Of a stretch of 64,000 nt of DNA, positions 41,918 to 50,776 are shown in pieces; the first letter of the stretch is position 1; the number at the start of each line of letters is the position of its first letter. The notes beneath the pieces are model-generated. The model saw only the letters and a program-made list of their open reading frames with translations, ran no database searches and was not told the origin of the DNA. The stretch covers positions 62,001 to 126,000 of the forward strand of contig NZ_MDVX01000011.1 of assembly GCF_001719615.1 (NCBI RefSeq), in the 5' to 3' direction. The position numbers were made by a program, and so were the translations under genes. Source of the stretch: Neptunicoccus sediminis (GTDB lineage Bacteria > Pseudomonadota > Alphaproteobacteria > Rhodobacterales > Rhodobacteraceae).

Positions 41918-42685
41918 ATGCCCGAACCATCCCTCGTCACGCGGGATCTGACCATTCGTTTTGGTGGTCATGTCGCCGTCAATCAGGTGTCCTGCGCCTT
42001 TCATCCCGGTGAACTGACCGTCATTGTCGGTCCGAACGGGGCGGGTAAGACCACCTATTTCAACCTGATCTCGGGTCAGTTAACGGCGACCTCCGGTCAG
42101 GTTCTCAAAGGCGGGCAAAACCTTGTTGGCCTTTCCCCCTCTGCCCGTGCACGCCTCGGGGTCGGGCGGGCGTTTCAACTGACCAACCTGTTTCCCCAAC
42201 TCAGCGTTCTGGAGAACATCCGCCTTGCGGTACAGGCCCGTTCCGGCCACGGCTGGCGCGTATTAAGTCGCGCCGACAGCTTTACCGAGCTGACCCGAAA
42301 GGCAGAACACTATCTGGAGGCCACCCGCCTGTCCGCTGTCGCCCATACCACAGCCGCCGCCCTGCCCCACGGGGATCAGCGCAAGCTGGAAGTAGCGCTT
42401 TTGATGGCGATGGAGCCGGATATTTACATGTTTGACGAACCCACAGCGGGCATGTCGCTGGATCATGCGCCGGATGTGCTCCACCTGATTTTCCAGATCA
42501 AGGCAGACCCGACGAAAACCGTGCTGCTGGTGGAACACAAAATGGACGTGGTGCGCAAACTGGCCGACCGGATCATCGTGCTTCACAACGGCGAGTTGCT
42601 GGCAGACGGTCCGCCCGAAGAGGTGATGACCAGCCAGATTGTGCGGGATGTCTATCTTGGCACCGCAACGGAGGAAACCGCGTGA
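41918..42685 (+). CDS. Branched-chain-type ABC ATP-binding protein (LivG-like)
   Basis: 255 residues. Walker A GPNGAGKTT (38-46), a degenerate signature LPHGDQRKLEVALLMA, Walker B MFDEPTAGMSLD and switch His VEHKMDVV. LivG-type proteins end with a C-terminal extension as here. Coupled to the next gene by a GTGA overlap. Confidence 0.93.
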   Translation: MPEPSLVTRDLTIRFGGHVAVNQVSCAFHPGELTVIVGPNGAGKTTYFNLISGQLTATSGQVLKGGQNLVGLSPSARARLGVGRAFQLTNLFPQLSVLENIRLAVQARSGHGWRVLSRADSFTELTRKAEHYLEATRLSAVAHTTAAALPHGDQRKLEVALLMAMEPDIYMFDEPTAGMSLDHAPDVLHLIFQIKADPTKTVLLVEHKMDVVRKLADRIIVLHNGELLADGPPEEVMTSQIVRDVYLGTATEETA

Positions 42686-43386
42686 CCCTTCTGAGCCTGA
42701 ACAATATGAAAACCGACATCGGCCAATACGCCGTGCTGCACGGGGTAACGCTGGATGTTCCCGAAGGCGGCGTCTTTGTCCTTTTGGGACGCAATGGCGC
42801 GGGTAAAACCACCACTCTGCGATCCATCATGGGACTGTGGAGCCCGACCCCCGGTTCCGTCACCTTCCGAGGCGCGGATATTACCGGATTGCACACGGCC
42901 GACATTGCCCGCAAAGGGATTGCCTATGTGCCGGAAAATATGGGCATCTTTGGCGGTCTGACGGTAGAGGAAAACCTGATCCTTGCCACAGATAAAGGAC
43001 GATTTGACCAACCCCGCCTGAAACGAATTTACGCGCTGTTTCCCGCACTGGAGCAGTTCTGGACCAAACAAGCGTGGAGCCTGTCTGGCGGGCAGAAACA
43101 AATGTTGGCGGTGGCCCGCGCCATTATCGAACCCCGCGCGTTGATCCTGATTGACGAACCGACCAAAGGGCTTGCCCCGTCAATCGTTGCGGCGATGGCC
43201 GAAGCCTTTCGCGAGATTTCCCAAAGCGCCACGATCCTGCTGGTGGAGCAGAACTTTCACTTTGCCAAAAGCATCGGGCGCGACATGGCGGTGATTGACG
43301 ACGGGTTGGTGGCCCATGCGGGAACAATGGCGGATTTTGCCGCTGACACGGAATTACAAGAGCGGCTGCTGAGCCTGTCTGCCTAA
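42682..43386 (+). CDS. Branched-chain-type ABC ATP-binding protein (LivF-like)
   Basis: 234 residues, GTG start inside the LivG stop. Walker A GRNGAGKTTT, signature LSGGQKQML, Walker B LILIDEPTKGLAPS, matching LivF, the shorter of the two Liv ATPases. With LivG it drives the permease pair downstream. Confidence 0.93.
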   Translation: MTLLSLNNMKTDIGQYAVLHGVTLDVPEGGVFVLLGRNGAGKTTTLRSIMGLWSPTPGSVTFRGADITGLHTADIARKGIAYVPENMGIFGGLTVEENLILATDKGRFDQPRLKRIYALFPALEQFWTKQAWSLSGGQKQMLAVARAIIEPRALILIDEPTKGLAPSIVAAMAEAFREISQSATILLVEQNFHFAKSIGRDMAVIDDGLVAHAGTMADFAADTELQERLLSLSA

Positions 43387-43394
43387 GGAGTATC

Positions 43395-44387
43395 ATGGAA
43401 AACCTTTCACAGATTTTAGGGCGTTTGGGCGGAGTTTACCTGCTGCCCGTCGGACTCGCGCTCGGGGCGTTTGTGCTGATCGGCGCTCCGGCATCTTGGG
43501 CCACGCTGACAATAGCGGGGCTGTCCATGGGGATGATGGTGTTCCTGATGGCCTCGGGGCTTAGCCTGATTTTCGGGCTGATGGACGTGCTGAACTTCGG
43601 TCATTCTGCCTTTATCAGCTTTGGCGCTTTCGTGGCCGCTACGGTACTTTCAGCATTGAGCGGTTGGGTCGGGGCCGACAGCGTGTTCCTGAATTCTATG
43701 GCGCTGGTGTTTGCGCTGCTTGCGGCAATCTCTTTCGGCCTCGCGGCGGGGTGGTTCTTTGAATCCGTGATTATCCGCCCTGTGTACCATGATCACCTGC
43801 GCCAGATCCTGATTACGATGGGCGCATTGATCGTATCCGAACAGATCATTCTGGCCCTTTGGGGTGGCACACCGATTACTGTCTTGCGGCCGCATTTTCT
43901 GGAAGGCGCCATCATTCTTGGGAATGTCAGCGTAGAAATTTACCGCCTGTTTGCCTTCGCCTTGGGTCTCGTCGCTTTTATCGGGCTTTATCTGGTGCTG
44001 AACCGCTCGCGCATCGGACTGCTGGTGCGTGCAGGCGTAGAGAACCGCGAGATGGTTGAAGCACTCGGCTTTCGCATCGACCGCCTTTTCATCGGTGTCT
44101 TCATGGTCGGATCGGCACTGGCTGCGGTGGGCGGTGCGATGTGGGCGGGATATGAAACCCTGATCACCCCTGCCCTTGGCGGTGAGATGATGATCGTGGT
44201 GTTTATCGTTGTGATCATCGGCGGATTGGGGTCGATCGAGGGCACGTTATTGGGTGCGATCATGGTGGGGCTAACCGCGAATTATGTAGGCTTTCTGGCA
44301 CCGAAACTGGCGCTTGCGTCCAACATGATCCTGATGACCATCATCCTTTTATGGCGGCCAAACGGCCTGCGTCCGGCGGTGAAATAA
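43395..44387 (+). CDS. Branched-chain-type ABC permease (LivH-like)
   Basis: 330 residues, about nine membrane segments. SLIFGLMDVLNFGHSAFISFGAF is the LivH hallmark. RAGVENREMVEALGFRIDRLFIGVF is the ATPase-contact loop and the C-terminal IIGGLGSIEGTLLGAI repeat is typical. AAGGAG precedes the ATG. The next permease ATG follows the stop directly. Confidence 0.93.
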   Translation: MENLSQILGRLGGVYLLPVGLALGAFVLIGAPASWATLTIAGLSMGMMVFLMASGLSLIFGLMDVLNFGHSAFISFGAFVAATVLSALSGWVGADSVFLNSMALVFALLAAISFGLAAGWFFESVIIRPVYHDHLRQILITMGALIVSEQIILALWGGTPITVLRPHFLEGAIILGNVSVEIYRLFAFALGLVAFIGLYLVLNRSRIGLLVRAGVENREMVEALGFRIDRLFIGVFMVGSALAAVGGAMWAGYETLITPALGGEMMIVVFIVVIIGGLGSIEGTLLGAIMVGLTANYVGFLAPKLALASNMILMTIILLWRPNGLRPAVK

Positions 44388-45470
44388 ATGTCTGCTCCTG
44401 TCTCTAAACCCACTGTTGGTGACATTGCGGTTAAAACTGCTGTCCTGCTGATTGCAGCCCTGCTGTGTTTCGCCCCCTTCCTGTTTCAGGACGTGCGGGC
44501 CTTGGAAGTCGCCGCGCGGATCTGTGTCTTTATCGTGCTGGTGGCGAGCTATGACCTGCTCATCGGCTATACAGGTATCGTCAGTTTTGCCCACACCATG
44601 TTCTTTGGCTTCGGCGCTTACGGTGCGGCGATCCTGCTGCGCCAGATGGGGCCGGGATGGGATGCTGTAATCCTCGGCGGTCTGGCGGGTGTGCTTGTAT
44701 CCCTTGTGGTGGCTACGGCAATCGGCCTGCTGAGCCTGCGGGTGAAGGCAATTTTCTTTGCGATGATCACGCTGGCCGCCGCCTCTGTCGCGCTGGTTCT
44801 GGCCTCGCAACTGTCCCATTTCACCGGCGGGGAGGACGGGATAACCTACCGCGCTCCGGATGTGTTCAAACCTTCTTTCAAACTGCTGACCGACGAAAAC
44901 GGCAAGGTGCTGCGCCTCTTCGGGGTTAAACTGAACGGCAAGCTTGCGGCCTATTACTTTGTCTTTGCAAGCAGCCTGATCCTGTTTCTCGTTATGTTGC
45001 GGGTGGTGGGTTCGCCGCTTGGCACAGTCCTGAAGGCCATCCGCGAGAACGAGGCCCGCGCCGAGGCGATTGGCTACCGCGTTGTTGCCTACCGGACCTT
45101 TGTGTTTTGCCTTTCTGCCGCGATTGCGAGCCTTGCAGGAACGGTTTACGCGGTCTGGTTGAAATACACCGGACCCGACACCGCGCTGTCCTTTGCCATT
45201 ATGATCGACATCCTTTTGATGGTTGTGATCGGGGGCATGGGCACAATGTGGGGTGCGGTTATCGGGGCGGTTCTGATGGTGATCGCGCAATATTACCTGC
45301 GGGATCTGATGGGTGTTGCCGCCGATGCCACCGCCAGCATTCCACTGCTCCCAGAACTGCTTAACCCTGACCGCTGGCTGTTCTGGCTGGGGATCATTTT
45401 CATCCTGCTGGTTTATTTCTTTCCCAAAGGCATCGTCGGCACGATCACCCAGAAAGGGGGGCGCGGATGA
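44388..45470 (+). CDS. Branched-chain-type ABC permease (LivM-like)
   Basis: 360 residues, about ten membrane segments. SYDLLIGYTGIVSFAHTMFFGFGAYGAAIL is the LivM equivalent of the LivH motif; AIRENEARAEAIGYRVVAYRTFVF is the ATPase-contact loop and VVIGGMGTMWGAVIGAVLM ends the core. It contains a soluble insertion near residues 148-185 between membrane segments. Overlaps the hydrolase start by four bases. Confidence 0.93.
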   Translation: MSAPVSKPTVGDIAVKTAVLLIAALLCFAPFLFQDVRALEVAARICVFIVLVASYDLLIGYTGIVSFAHTMFFGFGAYGAAILLRQMGPGWDAVILGGLAGVLVSLVVATAIGLLSLRVKAIFFAMITLAAASVALVLASQLSHFTGGEDGITYRAPDVFKPSFKLLTDENGKVLRLFGVKLNGKLAAYYFVFASSLILFLVMLRVVGSPLGTVLKAIRENEARAEAIGYRVVAYRTFVFCLSAAIASLAGTVYAVWLKYTGPDTALSFAIMIDILLMVVIGGMGTMWGAVIGAVLMVIAQYYLRDLMGVAADATASIPLLPELLNPDRWLFWLGIIFILLVYFFPKGIVGTITQKGGRG

Positions 45471-46309
45471 CCGGACCCCGTTTTTCATTTGTTCCGGTGA
45501 TGGACCATGAAATCCACGTGTCCGAATGGGGCGATCCGGCCAATCCGCCGCTGATTATGTCCCATGCGATGGCGCGGACGGGACGGGATTTTGACGAACT
45601 GGCCCGTGCGCTTTCCGACCGTTATTACGTGCTTTGCCCTGATATGATCGGGCGCGGCCTGTCCAGTTGGTCTGCCAACCCCGAGGCCGAATATTCCATC
45701 GAATATTACGCCGGTATCAGCGCGGATCTGTTGGATGTGTACGGGCTTGATACGGTGTCATGGTTGGGCACGTCGATGGGCGGACTGATCGGAATGCGTC
45801 TGGCCTCGGGGCGGGATGCGGACCGGATCAACCGGCTGATGATCAACGACATCGGACCGGAAGTTCCCAAAACCACCATAGAGCGTATCCTGTCCTATGT
45901 GGGCGACCTGCCCCGTTTCGCCGGATATAAAGCAGGTGAGAACTGGTTGCGCGGGGCCTATCATCCCTTTGGTCCGGCAGGGGACAGTTACTGGCAGCGC
46001 ATGGCACGCACCTCTCTGCGGCGCACCGCCACTGGCGCCCTGACGTTGCATTACGATCCGGCGATCACCATCCAGTTTTCCGCCTCCGCGAATGAGCTTC
46101 AAAGCTGGCCCCGATGGGAGCAGATAACCGTCCCGACCCATGTGCTGCGCGGCGGCCTGTCCGATATGCTAAGCCCCGCGATTGCCGCGCGGATGTGTGC
46201 CAGCGGACCAAAACCGCAACTGACCGAATTTGCCAGCTGCGGCCATGCGCCCAGCCTGTCGAGAGCCAAGGACGCCATGGTGCTTCGGGGCATACTGTCG
46301 GAGTGTTGA
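45467..46309 (+). CDS. Alpha/beta hydrolase
   Basis: 280 residues. The nucleophile elbow is GTSMGG with Ser103. The likely acid is Asp in GGLSDML and the base His in CGHAPSLSR. The oxyanion region reads MSHAMARTGRDF instead of the common HG-containing motif. It is translationally coupled to the last Liv permease gene, so it likely cleaves an ester or amide brought in by this importer (inference). Confidence 0.88.
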   Translation: MTGPRFSFVPVMDHEIHVSEWGDPANPPLIMSHAMARTGRDFDELARALSDRYYVLCPDMIGRGLSSWSANPEAEYSIEYYAGISADLLDVYGLDTVSWLGTSMGGLIGMRLASGRDADRINRLMINDIGPEVPKTTIERILSYVGDLPRFAGYKAGENWLRGAYHPFGPAGDSYWQRMARTSLRRTATGALTLHYDPAITIQFSASANELQSWPRWEQITVPTHVLRGGLSDMLSPAIAARMCASGPKPQLTEFASCGHAPSLSRAKDAMVLRGILSEC

Positions 46310-46325
46310 ACCCGAAAGGGACGGC

Positions 46326-47249
46326 TTAAATCTGCGGGATGATGAAATCCGGCACGATACCACTGCGCGCGATCAGCGCCTGCGGGTCAGCGCCGGCATG
46401 GACGCCAAACCCTGTGACCAGCGCGGTCGATGCGCCGATCAAACCGCCGCCAAGAATGTCCGTGTGCAACGTATCCCCGACCATCAGGACACGGGCCGGA
46501 TCGAATGGTATGGAATGACGGGCCAGCGCCAGTTCAAACACGCTGTCAAAGGGCTTGCCCAGAAATACCGGTGCTACCCCTGTGGCATCGGCCAGCCCGT
46601 GGGCGAAATACCCCGGCTCGCGGGAGAGACCGTTCTCGCGCGGGGCCACAATGTCGGGATTGCCGACGATGACAGGCCGGTTATGCCGCCCGATTGCGTC
46701 GATGAGCAGGGACTGGCGGTGGTCTGTCCAACCGTCCGACCCGACCAGCAGAAAGCCTTCGACCTGATCATAAAGCGCAGGATCATCGGCCAGAAAACTG
46801 ATGTGCTGGTTTTCAAACTCCACAGTTCCATAGGCCGGATTCAGCATCACCCCCCAATGGCGCGGAGGGCTGGTTGACAGATACTGCAGCAATGCCTCGC
46901 GACTGGTGACGACTTCTTCGGGGGTGAAATCAAAGCCCAGACGGGCGTAGCGATCCATCATCACTGATTTGGGATAGCCAGCGGAATTTGACACCACCAT
47001 GACGGATTTTCCCGCCGCCCGCAGCGCTGCAATCCGCTGCGCCGCCCCTGCAATTGCTGTTTCGCCAAGGTTTAACACGCCATAAGCATCAAACAGGATC
47101 AGTGCAAAGGGCGCGGCCACTAGCTCCAGTGACGGGGCGGTTTGCGGTGTGGTGGTGTCAAAGGTAACTTGGGGTAATCGCGGGCGCACGGCTTCGTAGG
47201 TTTGAAACACCCATTCCGCCCGCGATTGTATATCCGGCAGGTCGATCAC
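46326..47249 (-). CDS. HAD-superfamily subfamily IIA phosphatase
   Basis: 307 residues. Motif I is LFDAYGVLN, with nucleophile Asp and the variant DAYGVL for the common DVWGVL. VVSNSAGYP is motif II and VLMVGDTLHTDILGG motif IV, with a long C2-type cap between. Members are p-nitrophenylphosphatase- or NagD-like sugar phosphatases. Its start overlaps the stop of the next upstream gene by four bases on this strand, so the two are cotranscribed. Confidence 0.9.
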   Translation of the reverse strand: MIDLPDIQSRAEWVFQTYEAVRPRLPQVTFDTTTPQTAPSLELVAAPFALILFDAYGVLNLGETAIAGAAQRIAALRAAGKSVMVVSNSAGYPKSVMMDRYARLGFDFTPEEVVTSREALLQYLSTSPPRHWGVMLNPAYGTVEFENQHISFLADDPALYDQVEGFLLVGSDGWTDHRQSLLIDAIGRHNRPVIVGNPDIVAPRENGLSREPGYFAHGLADATGVAPVFLGKPFDSVFELALARHSIPFDPARVLMVGDTLHTDILGGGLIGASTALVTGFGVHAGADPQALIARSGIVPDFIIPQI

Positions 47250-47680
47250 GCGTCTGCGGCGCTTTCAGTAACCTCGATCACGGTCAGGGTCCGACGCTCA
47301 TCACCTCTGGTGTCCCAAAAGAAACTGGCCCCTTCGGAAAGCCCCAGCAAGGCCACGCCAATCGGGGTCATCACAGAGATCCGCTGCCGGTCAATATCCG
47401 CATCCTCAGGATAGACGAGCGTGACAGATTTCACCTGACCTGTGGTTTCATCGCGGTACGTCACCTTGCGCCCGATAGACACCACATTGGCCGGCATCTT
47501 GGCCGGTTTCACGATCCGCGCACGCCCCAGTTCACCCAGCAGGCGATCGGCAAGATCAGGGTTACGATCAAGCGCACCCTCTGCCAGCGCCTCGATATGG
47601 CCGAGCTCATCCTCGTTGATAACAATTTTCGGCGCACGGGGCGTGCGGGTTTTGCGGCTCGCCGCAGGGGATAGGGTCAT
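47246..47680 (-). CDS. Rnk-like protein with GreA/GreB C-terminal domain
   Basis: 144 residues from the ATG at 47680 (MTLSPAASRKTRTP), with GGAGATC upstream. The N-terminal region (IVINEDELGHIEALAEGAL) resembles Rnk, and the C-terminal FKBP-like GreA/B domain is clear (RKVTYRDETTGQVKSVTLVYPEDADIDRQRISVMTPIGVALLGLSEG). Rnk-type proteins bind RNA polymerase and affect nucleotide metabolism. Cotranscribed with the HAD phosphatase. Confidence 0.85.
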   Translation of the reverse strand: MTLSPAASRKTRTPRAPKIVINEDELGHIEALAEGALDRNPDLADRLLGELGRARIVKPAKMPANVVSIGRKVTYRDETTGQVKSVTLVYPEDADIDRQRISVMTPIGVALLGLSEGASFFWDTRGDERRTLTVIEVTESAADA

Positions 47681-47779
47681 CGGGTGATCTCCTTGATCGT
47701 GTATTAAGTTAAAGTCGACAAAATCCGGCGCAGCACATGCCACACCGGAACGTTGTTTTTCGGTTGTAAGGGGGCCGCG

Positions 47780-48244
47780 TCAGGCGGTCGGGCTGACGTG
47801 TTCCACACGTAGGGTTGCTGTCGTGCCATCTTCACACAACAGGGGGGCTTCTTCACCAGCGCGCATTCCGATCAACGTTGCCCCAAGAACTGAGGACACC
47901 GGAATCACACCGCCCCCGACACCGGGTCTGGCGCGATGCACAAGCAAACCGGAGCGTTGCGGACCGTCGTCAATCGTGTAGCTGACCACGCTGCCACCCG
48001 TGACCGCATCATTGACCTGCACAGTATCCAGCACCCGCGCACCCAAAATCTTGCGCTTCAGAAGGGCCGTGATCAGCGGAGTCGACGGACGGCGTCCGGT
48101 CTCACACTGACGCAGGTGACGCTGAAGCTGCTGGTGTTCCTGATCACTGATTGCACCGGAAAACGGAGGGACTTTGGCAGGCAGGCGGGATGTGGTGCCG
48201 TGCGTATCGACGCTGGCTACAGATGGACGACGGATATTGCTCAT
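47780..48244 (-). CDS. Second GreA/Rnk-domain protein, divergent
   Basis: 154 residues from the ATG at 48244, with GAGGAG upstream. The C-terminal half (ARVLDTVQVNDAVTGGSVVSYTID..., ISSVLGATLIGMRAGE-like) is a GreA/B-type domain, while the first ~60 residues are poorly conserved and Ser/Thr/Pro-rich. It resembles the neighbouring Rnk-like protein only in this domain. Probable RNA polymerase-binding factor; function unknown. Confidence 0.75.
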   Translation of the reverse strand: MSNIRRPSVASVDTHGTTSRLPAKVPPFSGAISDQEHQQLQRHLRQCETGRRPSTPLITALLKRKILGARVLDTVQVNDAVTGGSVVSYTIDDGPQRSGLLVHRARPGVGGGVIPVSSVLGATLIGMRAGEEAPLLCEDGTTATLRVEHVSPTA

Positions 48245-48610
48245 GTTTACTCCTCGGACGCATTTGCGTCCTGTTTCATAACTGGCTGTTTGAAAACGCC
48301 CCAGGAAGCCTTGCAAGCGCACATGCGCCGTCGCCGCCCGGGGTTAAGAGCGGTTGAGTAAAGGAAATCGCGAAAGTTCAGCTTTGTTCAACATATCAAA
48401 AAGCTAGGCATTCGGGGGACGATAGTCAATCGCTCTTGGCGATTCCGCTGAAAACAGGCGAGACTCTACCAAGTTTCCGCCTTTCCAGCCGCTTTTGCCG
48501 GTGAAGGGTAAAAATTGCTTTGTTGCCAACACCACTTATATAACAGTTTGAAACAGTTACCAAACCCGTCCGCCACGCATTACAGCGCCAGAGACGACCG
48601 AAAAGGGGCG
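48245..48610. other. 366-base intergenic region between divergent genes
   Basis: It separates the second GreA-like gene from the EEP gene. It holds a perfect inverted repeat GGACGCATTTGCGTCC at 48256-48271, which will fold in the 5' leader of the leftward gene next to its ribosome site, another short stem (AATCGC and GCGATT, 48428-48444), and a promoter-like pair for the rightward gene. No gene or RNA gene is recognised. Confidence 0.5.
48515..48542 (+). promoter_or_regulatory. Probable promoter for the EEP-cls genes
   Basis: TTGCTT (48515-48520) and TATATA (48537-48542) are separated by 16 bases, a sigma-70-like arrangement about 70 bases before the EEP start. Confidence 0.45.
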
Positions 48611-49336
48611 ATGAACCAGCCGATGCAGAACCGAACACATTTGCGTGTGGCCAGCTATAACATCCGCAAGGCTGTGGGGCTGGACTGGCGGCGGGATTCC
48701 GACCGGATCCTGCAGGTTCTGCATGAAATCGACGCCGATGTGGTGGTCCTGCAGGAGTCTGACAAACGGGTCGGCCAGCGCTCCGGCGTGCTGCCTGCCG
48801 CGCAACTCAAAAGCGATCTGGGATATGTCATGGCCGATCTGTCGATCCGGCCCCGCAGCCACGGCTGGCACGGCAATGCGATCTTTTACCGTCAGGAAGG
48901 GCTGGACCTGAAACAGAGCAACCGCATCCATCTGCCCACGCTGGAGCCCCGCGGTGCCGTTGCCGCGCGGTTTACCCAGCCCGGAGTGGAAATTATCGGC
49001 GTGCATCTTGGATTAACCCGACGCATCCGCGCCCGTCAGCTATCAGCGCTGCGGGCCTATATGGAGCGCGCCGACCATCCGGTGCTGATGGCGGGCGATT
49101 TTAACATGTGGGCGCGGGGCGGTAAGGCAGGTGATCTGCTGGGGCGGGAATCCGAAATGATCCTGCCCGGGAACAGCTTTCATGCGGCCCGCCCGACTGC
49201 GCCGCTGGACCGTTTTGTGCTGCGCGGGGAAATCCGGCAGCTTTCAAGCCATGTCCATCACTCGCCCCTCGCGGCGAGAGCCTCTGACCACCTGCCCGTG
49301 GTGATTGACGCCGAGGTATCCCAGACGTGCATGTAA
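48611..49336 (+). CDS. Endonuclease/exonuclease/phosphatase (EEP) family protein
   Basis: 241 residues from the ATG at 48611 (AAAAGGGG upstream). VASYNIRKAVGLDWRRD, DADVVVLQESDKRV, LMAGDFNMW and ASDHLPVVIDAE are the conserved metal-binding and catalytic blocks of the DNase I/exonuclease III fold. Function may be nuclease or lipid/sugar phosphodiesterase. Its C-terminus overlaps the start of the cardiolipin synthase gene by 10 bases, a pairing that suggests a phospholipid role. Confidence 0.9.
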   Translation: MNQPMQNRTHLRVASYNIRKAVGLDWRRDSDRILQVLHEIDADVVVLQESDKRVGQRSGVLPAAQLKSDLGYVMADLSIRPRSHGWHGNAIFYRQEGLDLKQSNRIHLPTLEPRGAVAARFTQPGVEIIGVHLGLTRRIRARQLSALRAYMERADHPVLMAGDFNMWARGGKAGDLLGRESEMILPGNSFHAARPTAPLDRFVLRGEIRQLSSHVHHSPLAARASDHLPVVIDAEVSQTCM

Positions 49337-50763
49337 ACATCCTTCTCTGGCTCCACGGGATTATCGTATTAATCTTTACACTTCGCATCCTGCTGCGGGA
49401 CGATCTTTCGCCCCCTGCCCGTCTGGCATGGTTTGTGGTGCTGAACGTGGTCCCCTTTGGGGGCAGCGCCGTCTATTTTCTGTTCGGGGAAATCGACCTG
49501 GGCAAAAAGGCAAAACAGGCGCGGCGGCTGGTGACGCGCAACATCTATGACCACGCCGGAGATCTGAAGGGCCGCGAAGAAGACGTGAACACCGACATCG
49601 CGCGGCAGTATCGCTCTGTGTTTCGCTACGGGGCGTCCATCAACGGGTTTTATCCTGTCAACGGCAACCGCGCAGCGCTGATGGCAGATGGTGCCGAAAC
49701 GCTGGAGCGCATGGTCGCGGACATCGACGCGGCAAAACACAACGTTCATATGCTCTGTTATATCTGGCTTGAGGATCACACCGGCACCGATCTGGCAGAG
49801 GCGCTGATCCGCGCCACCAAACGGGGTGTGACCTGTCGCGCGGTGGCTGACGGTCTGGGATCGCGGCGGCTGATCAAGTCACCGCTCTGGCAGCGGATGA
49901 AGGATGCGGGGGTGAAACTGGCGGTGGCGCTGCCGTTGGACAGGCCGCTCCACACCATACTGACCAGCCGGCTCGACCTGCGCAACCACCGCAAAATTAC
50001 AGTGATCGACGGTAAAATCACCTACTGCGGCAGCCGCAATTACGCCGATCCGGAGTTTCTGGTCAAAGCCAGATACGCCCCTTGGGTAGATATTATGGTG
50101 CGGTTTGAAGGTCCGATCGTGGCGCAGAACCAGCTTTTATTCGTGAGCGATTGGGCACAGGCCACGGGGGAAACGCTCGACGATCTGGTGCAGCCGGTTG
50201 CCCCGTTCAAGGACGGTTTCCCCGCGCAGGCGTTGGGTTTCGGACCGGTGGAGCGGCGGGGCGCCACGCCGCAACTGTTTTCCGTCGCCATCGCCAGTGC
50301 GCGCGACAGGATCATCCTTTCGACCCCCTATTTCGTTCCCGACGGCACCGTGCTCGACGCGTTATGCACGGCGGCCTTGCGGGGGGTGCAGGTCACTTTG
50401 ATCTTCCCCAAACGCAACGACAGCAAAATCGTCGCCGCGGCCAGCAAAAGCTATTACCTGAAGCTGCTGGAAGCGGGTTGTGAAATATTCGAGTACAAGG
50501 GCGGCCTGCTACACGCCAAAACACTAACGGTGGATGGACGGCTGGGACTGGTCGGCTCTTCCAATCTGGATATTCGCAGCTTTGACCTCAACTTTGAAAA
50601 CAACATTCTGTTTCAGGACGAGACCCTAGCCGGTGAAATTTATGAGCGTCAGGAGGTTTACCTGTCAGGCTCTGATCCGGTGACGTTGATCCATGTGTCG
50701 AACTGGCCCTATCACCGCCGGATCTGGAACAACATTATCGCCACCATCGGGCCGATCCTTTAG
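49327..50763 (+). CDS. cls: Cardiolipin synthase (phospholipase D superfamily)
   Basis: 478 residues, normal for bacterial Cls. Two N-terminal membrane segments (about 5-22 and 33-53) precede two HKD motifs: HRKITVID at 221-228 and HAKTLTVD at 396-403, each followed by GS(R/S)N. It joins two phosphatidylglycerol molecules into cardiolipin at the inner membrane. GTG start at 49327 lies inside the EEP gene. The AraC gene on the opposite strand begins its stop 14 bases beyond. Confidence 0.9.
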   Translation: MHVNILLWLHGIIVLIFTLRILLRDDLSPPARLAWFVVLNVVPFGGSAVYFLFGEIDLGKKAKQARRLVTRNIYDHAGDLKGREEDVNTDIARQYRSVFRYGASINGFYPVNGNRAALMADGAETLERMVADIDAAKHNVHMLCYIWLEDHTGTDLAEALIRATKRGVTCRAVADGLGSRRLIKSPLWQRMKDAGVKLAVALPLDRPLHTILTSRLDLRNHRKITVIDGKITYCGSRNYADPEFLVKARYAPWVDIMVRFEGPIVAQNQLLFVSDWAQATGETLDDLVQPVAPFKDGFPAQALGFGPVERRGATPQLFSVAIASARDRIILSTPYFVPDGTVLDALCTAALRGVQVTLIFPKRNDSKIVAAASKSYYLKLLEAGCEIFEYKGGLLHAKTLTVDGRLGLVGSSNLDIRSFDLNFENNILFQDETLAGEIYERQEVYLSGSDPVTLIHVSNWPYHRRIWNNIIATIGPIL

Positions 50764-50776
50764 GGTCGCCAGCGCC

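Noticed and set aside
44349-45488. Minus-strand open frame opposite the LivM-like permease
   Set aside because: Antisense of membrane-segment codons; strongly hydrophilic with no family similarity.
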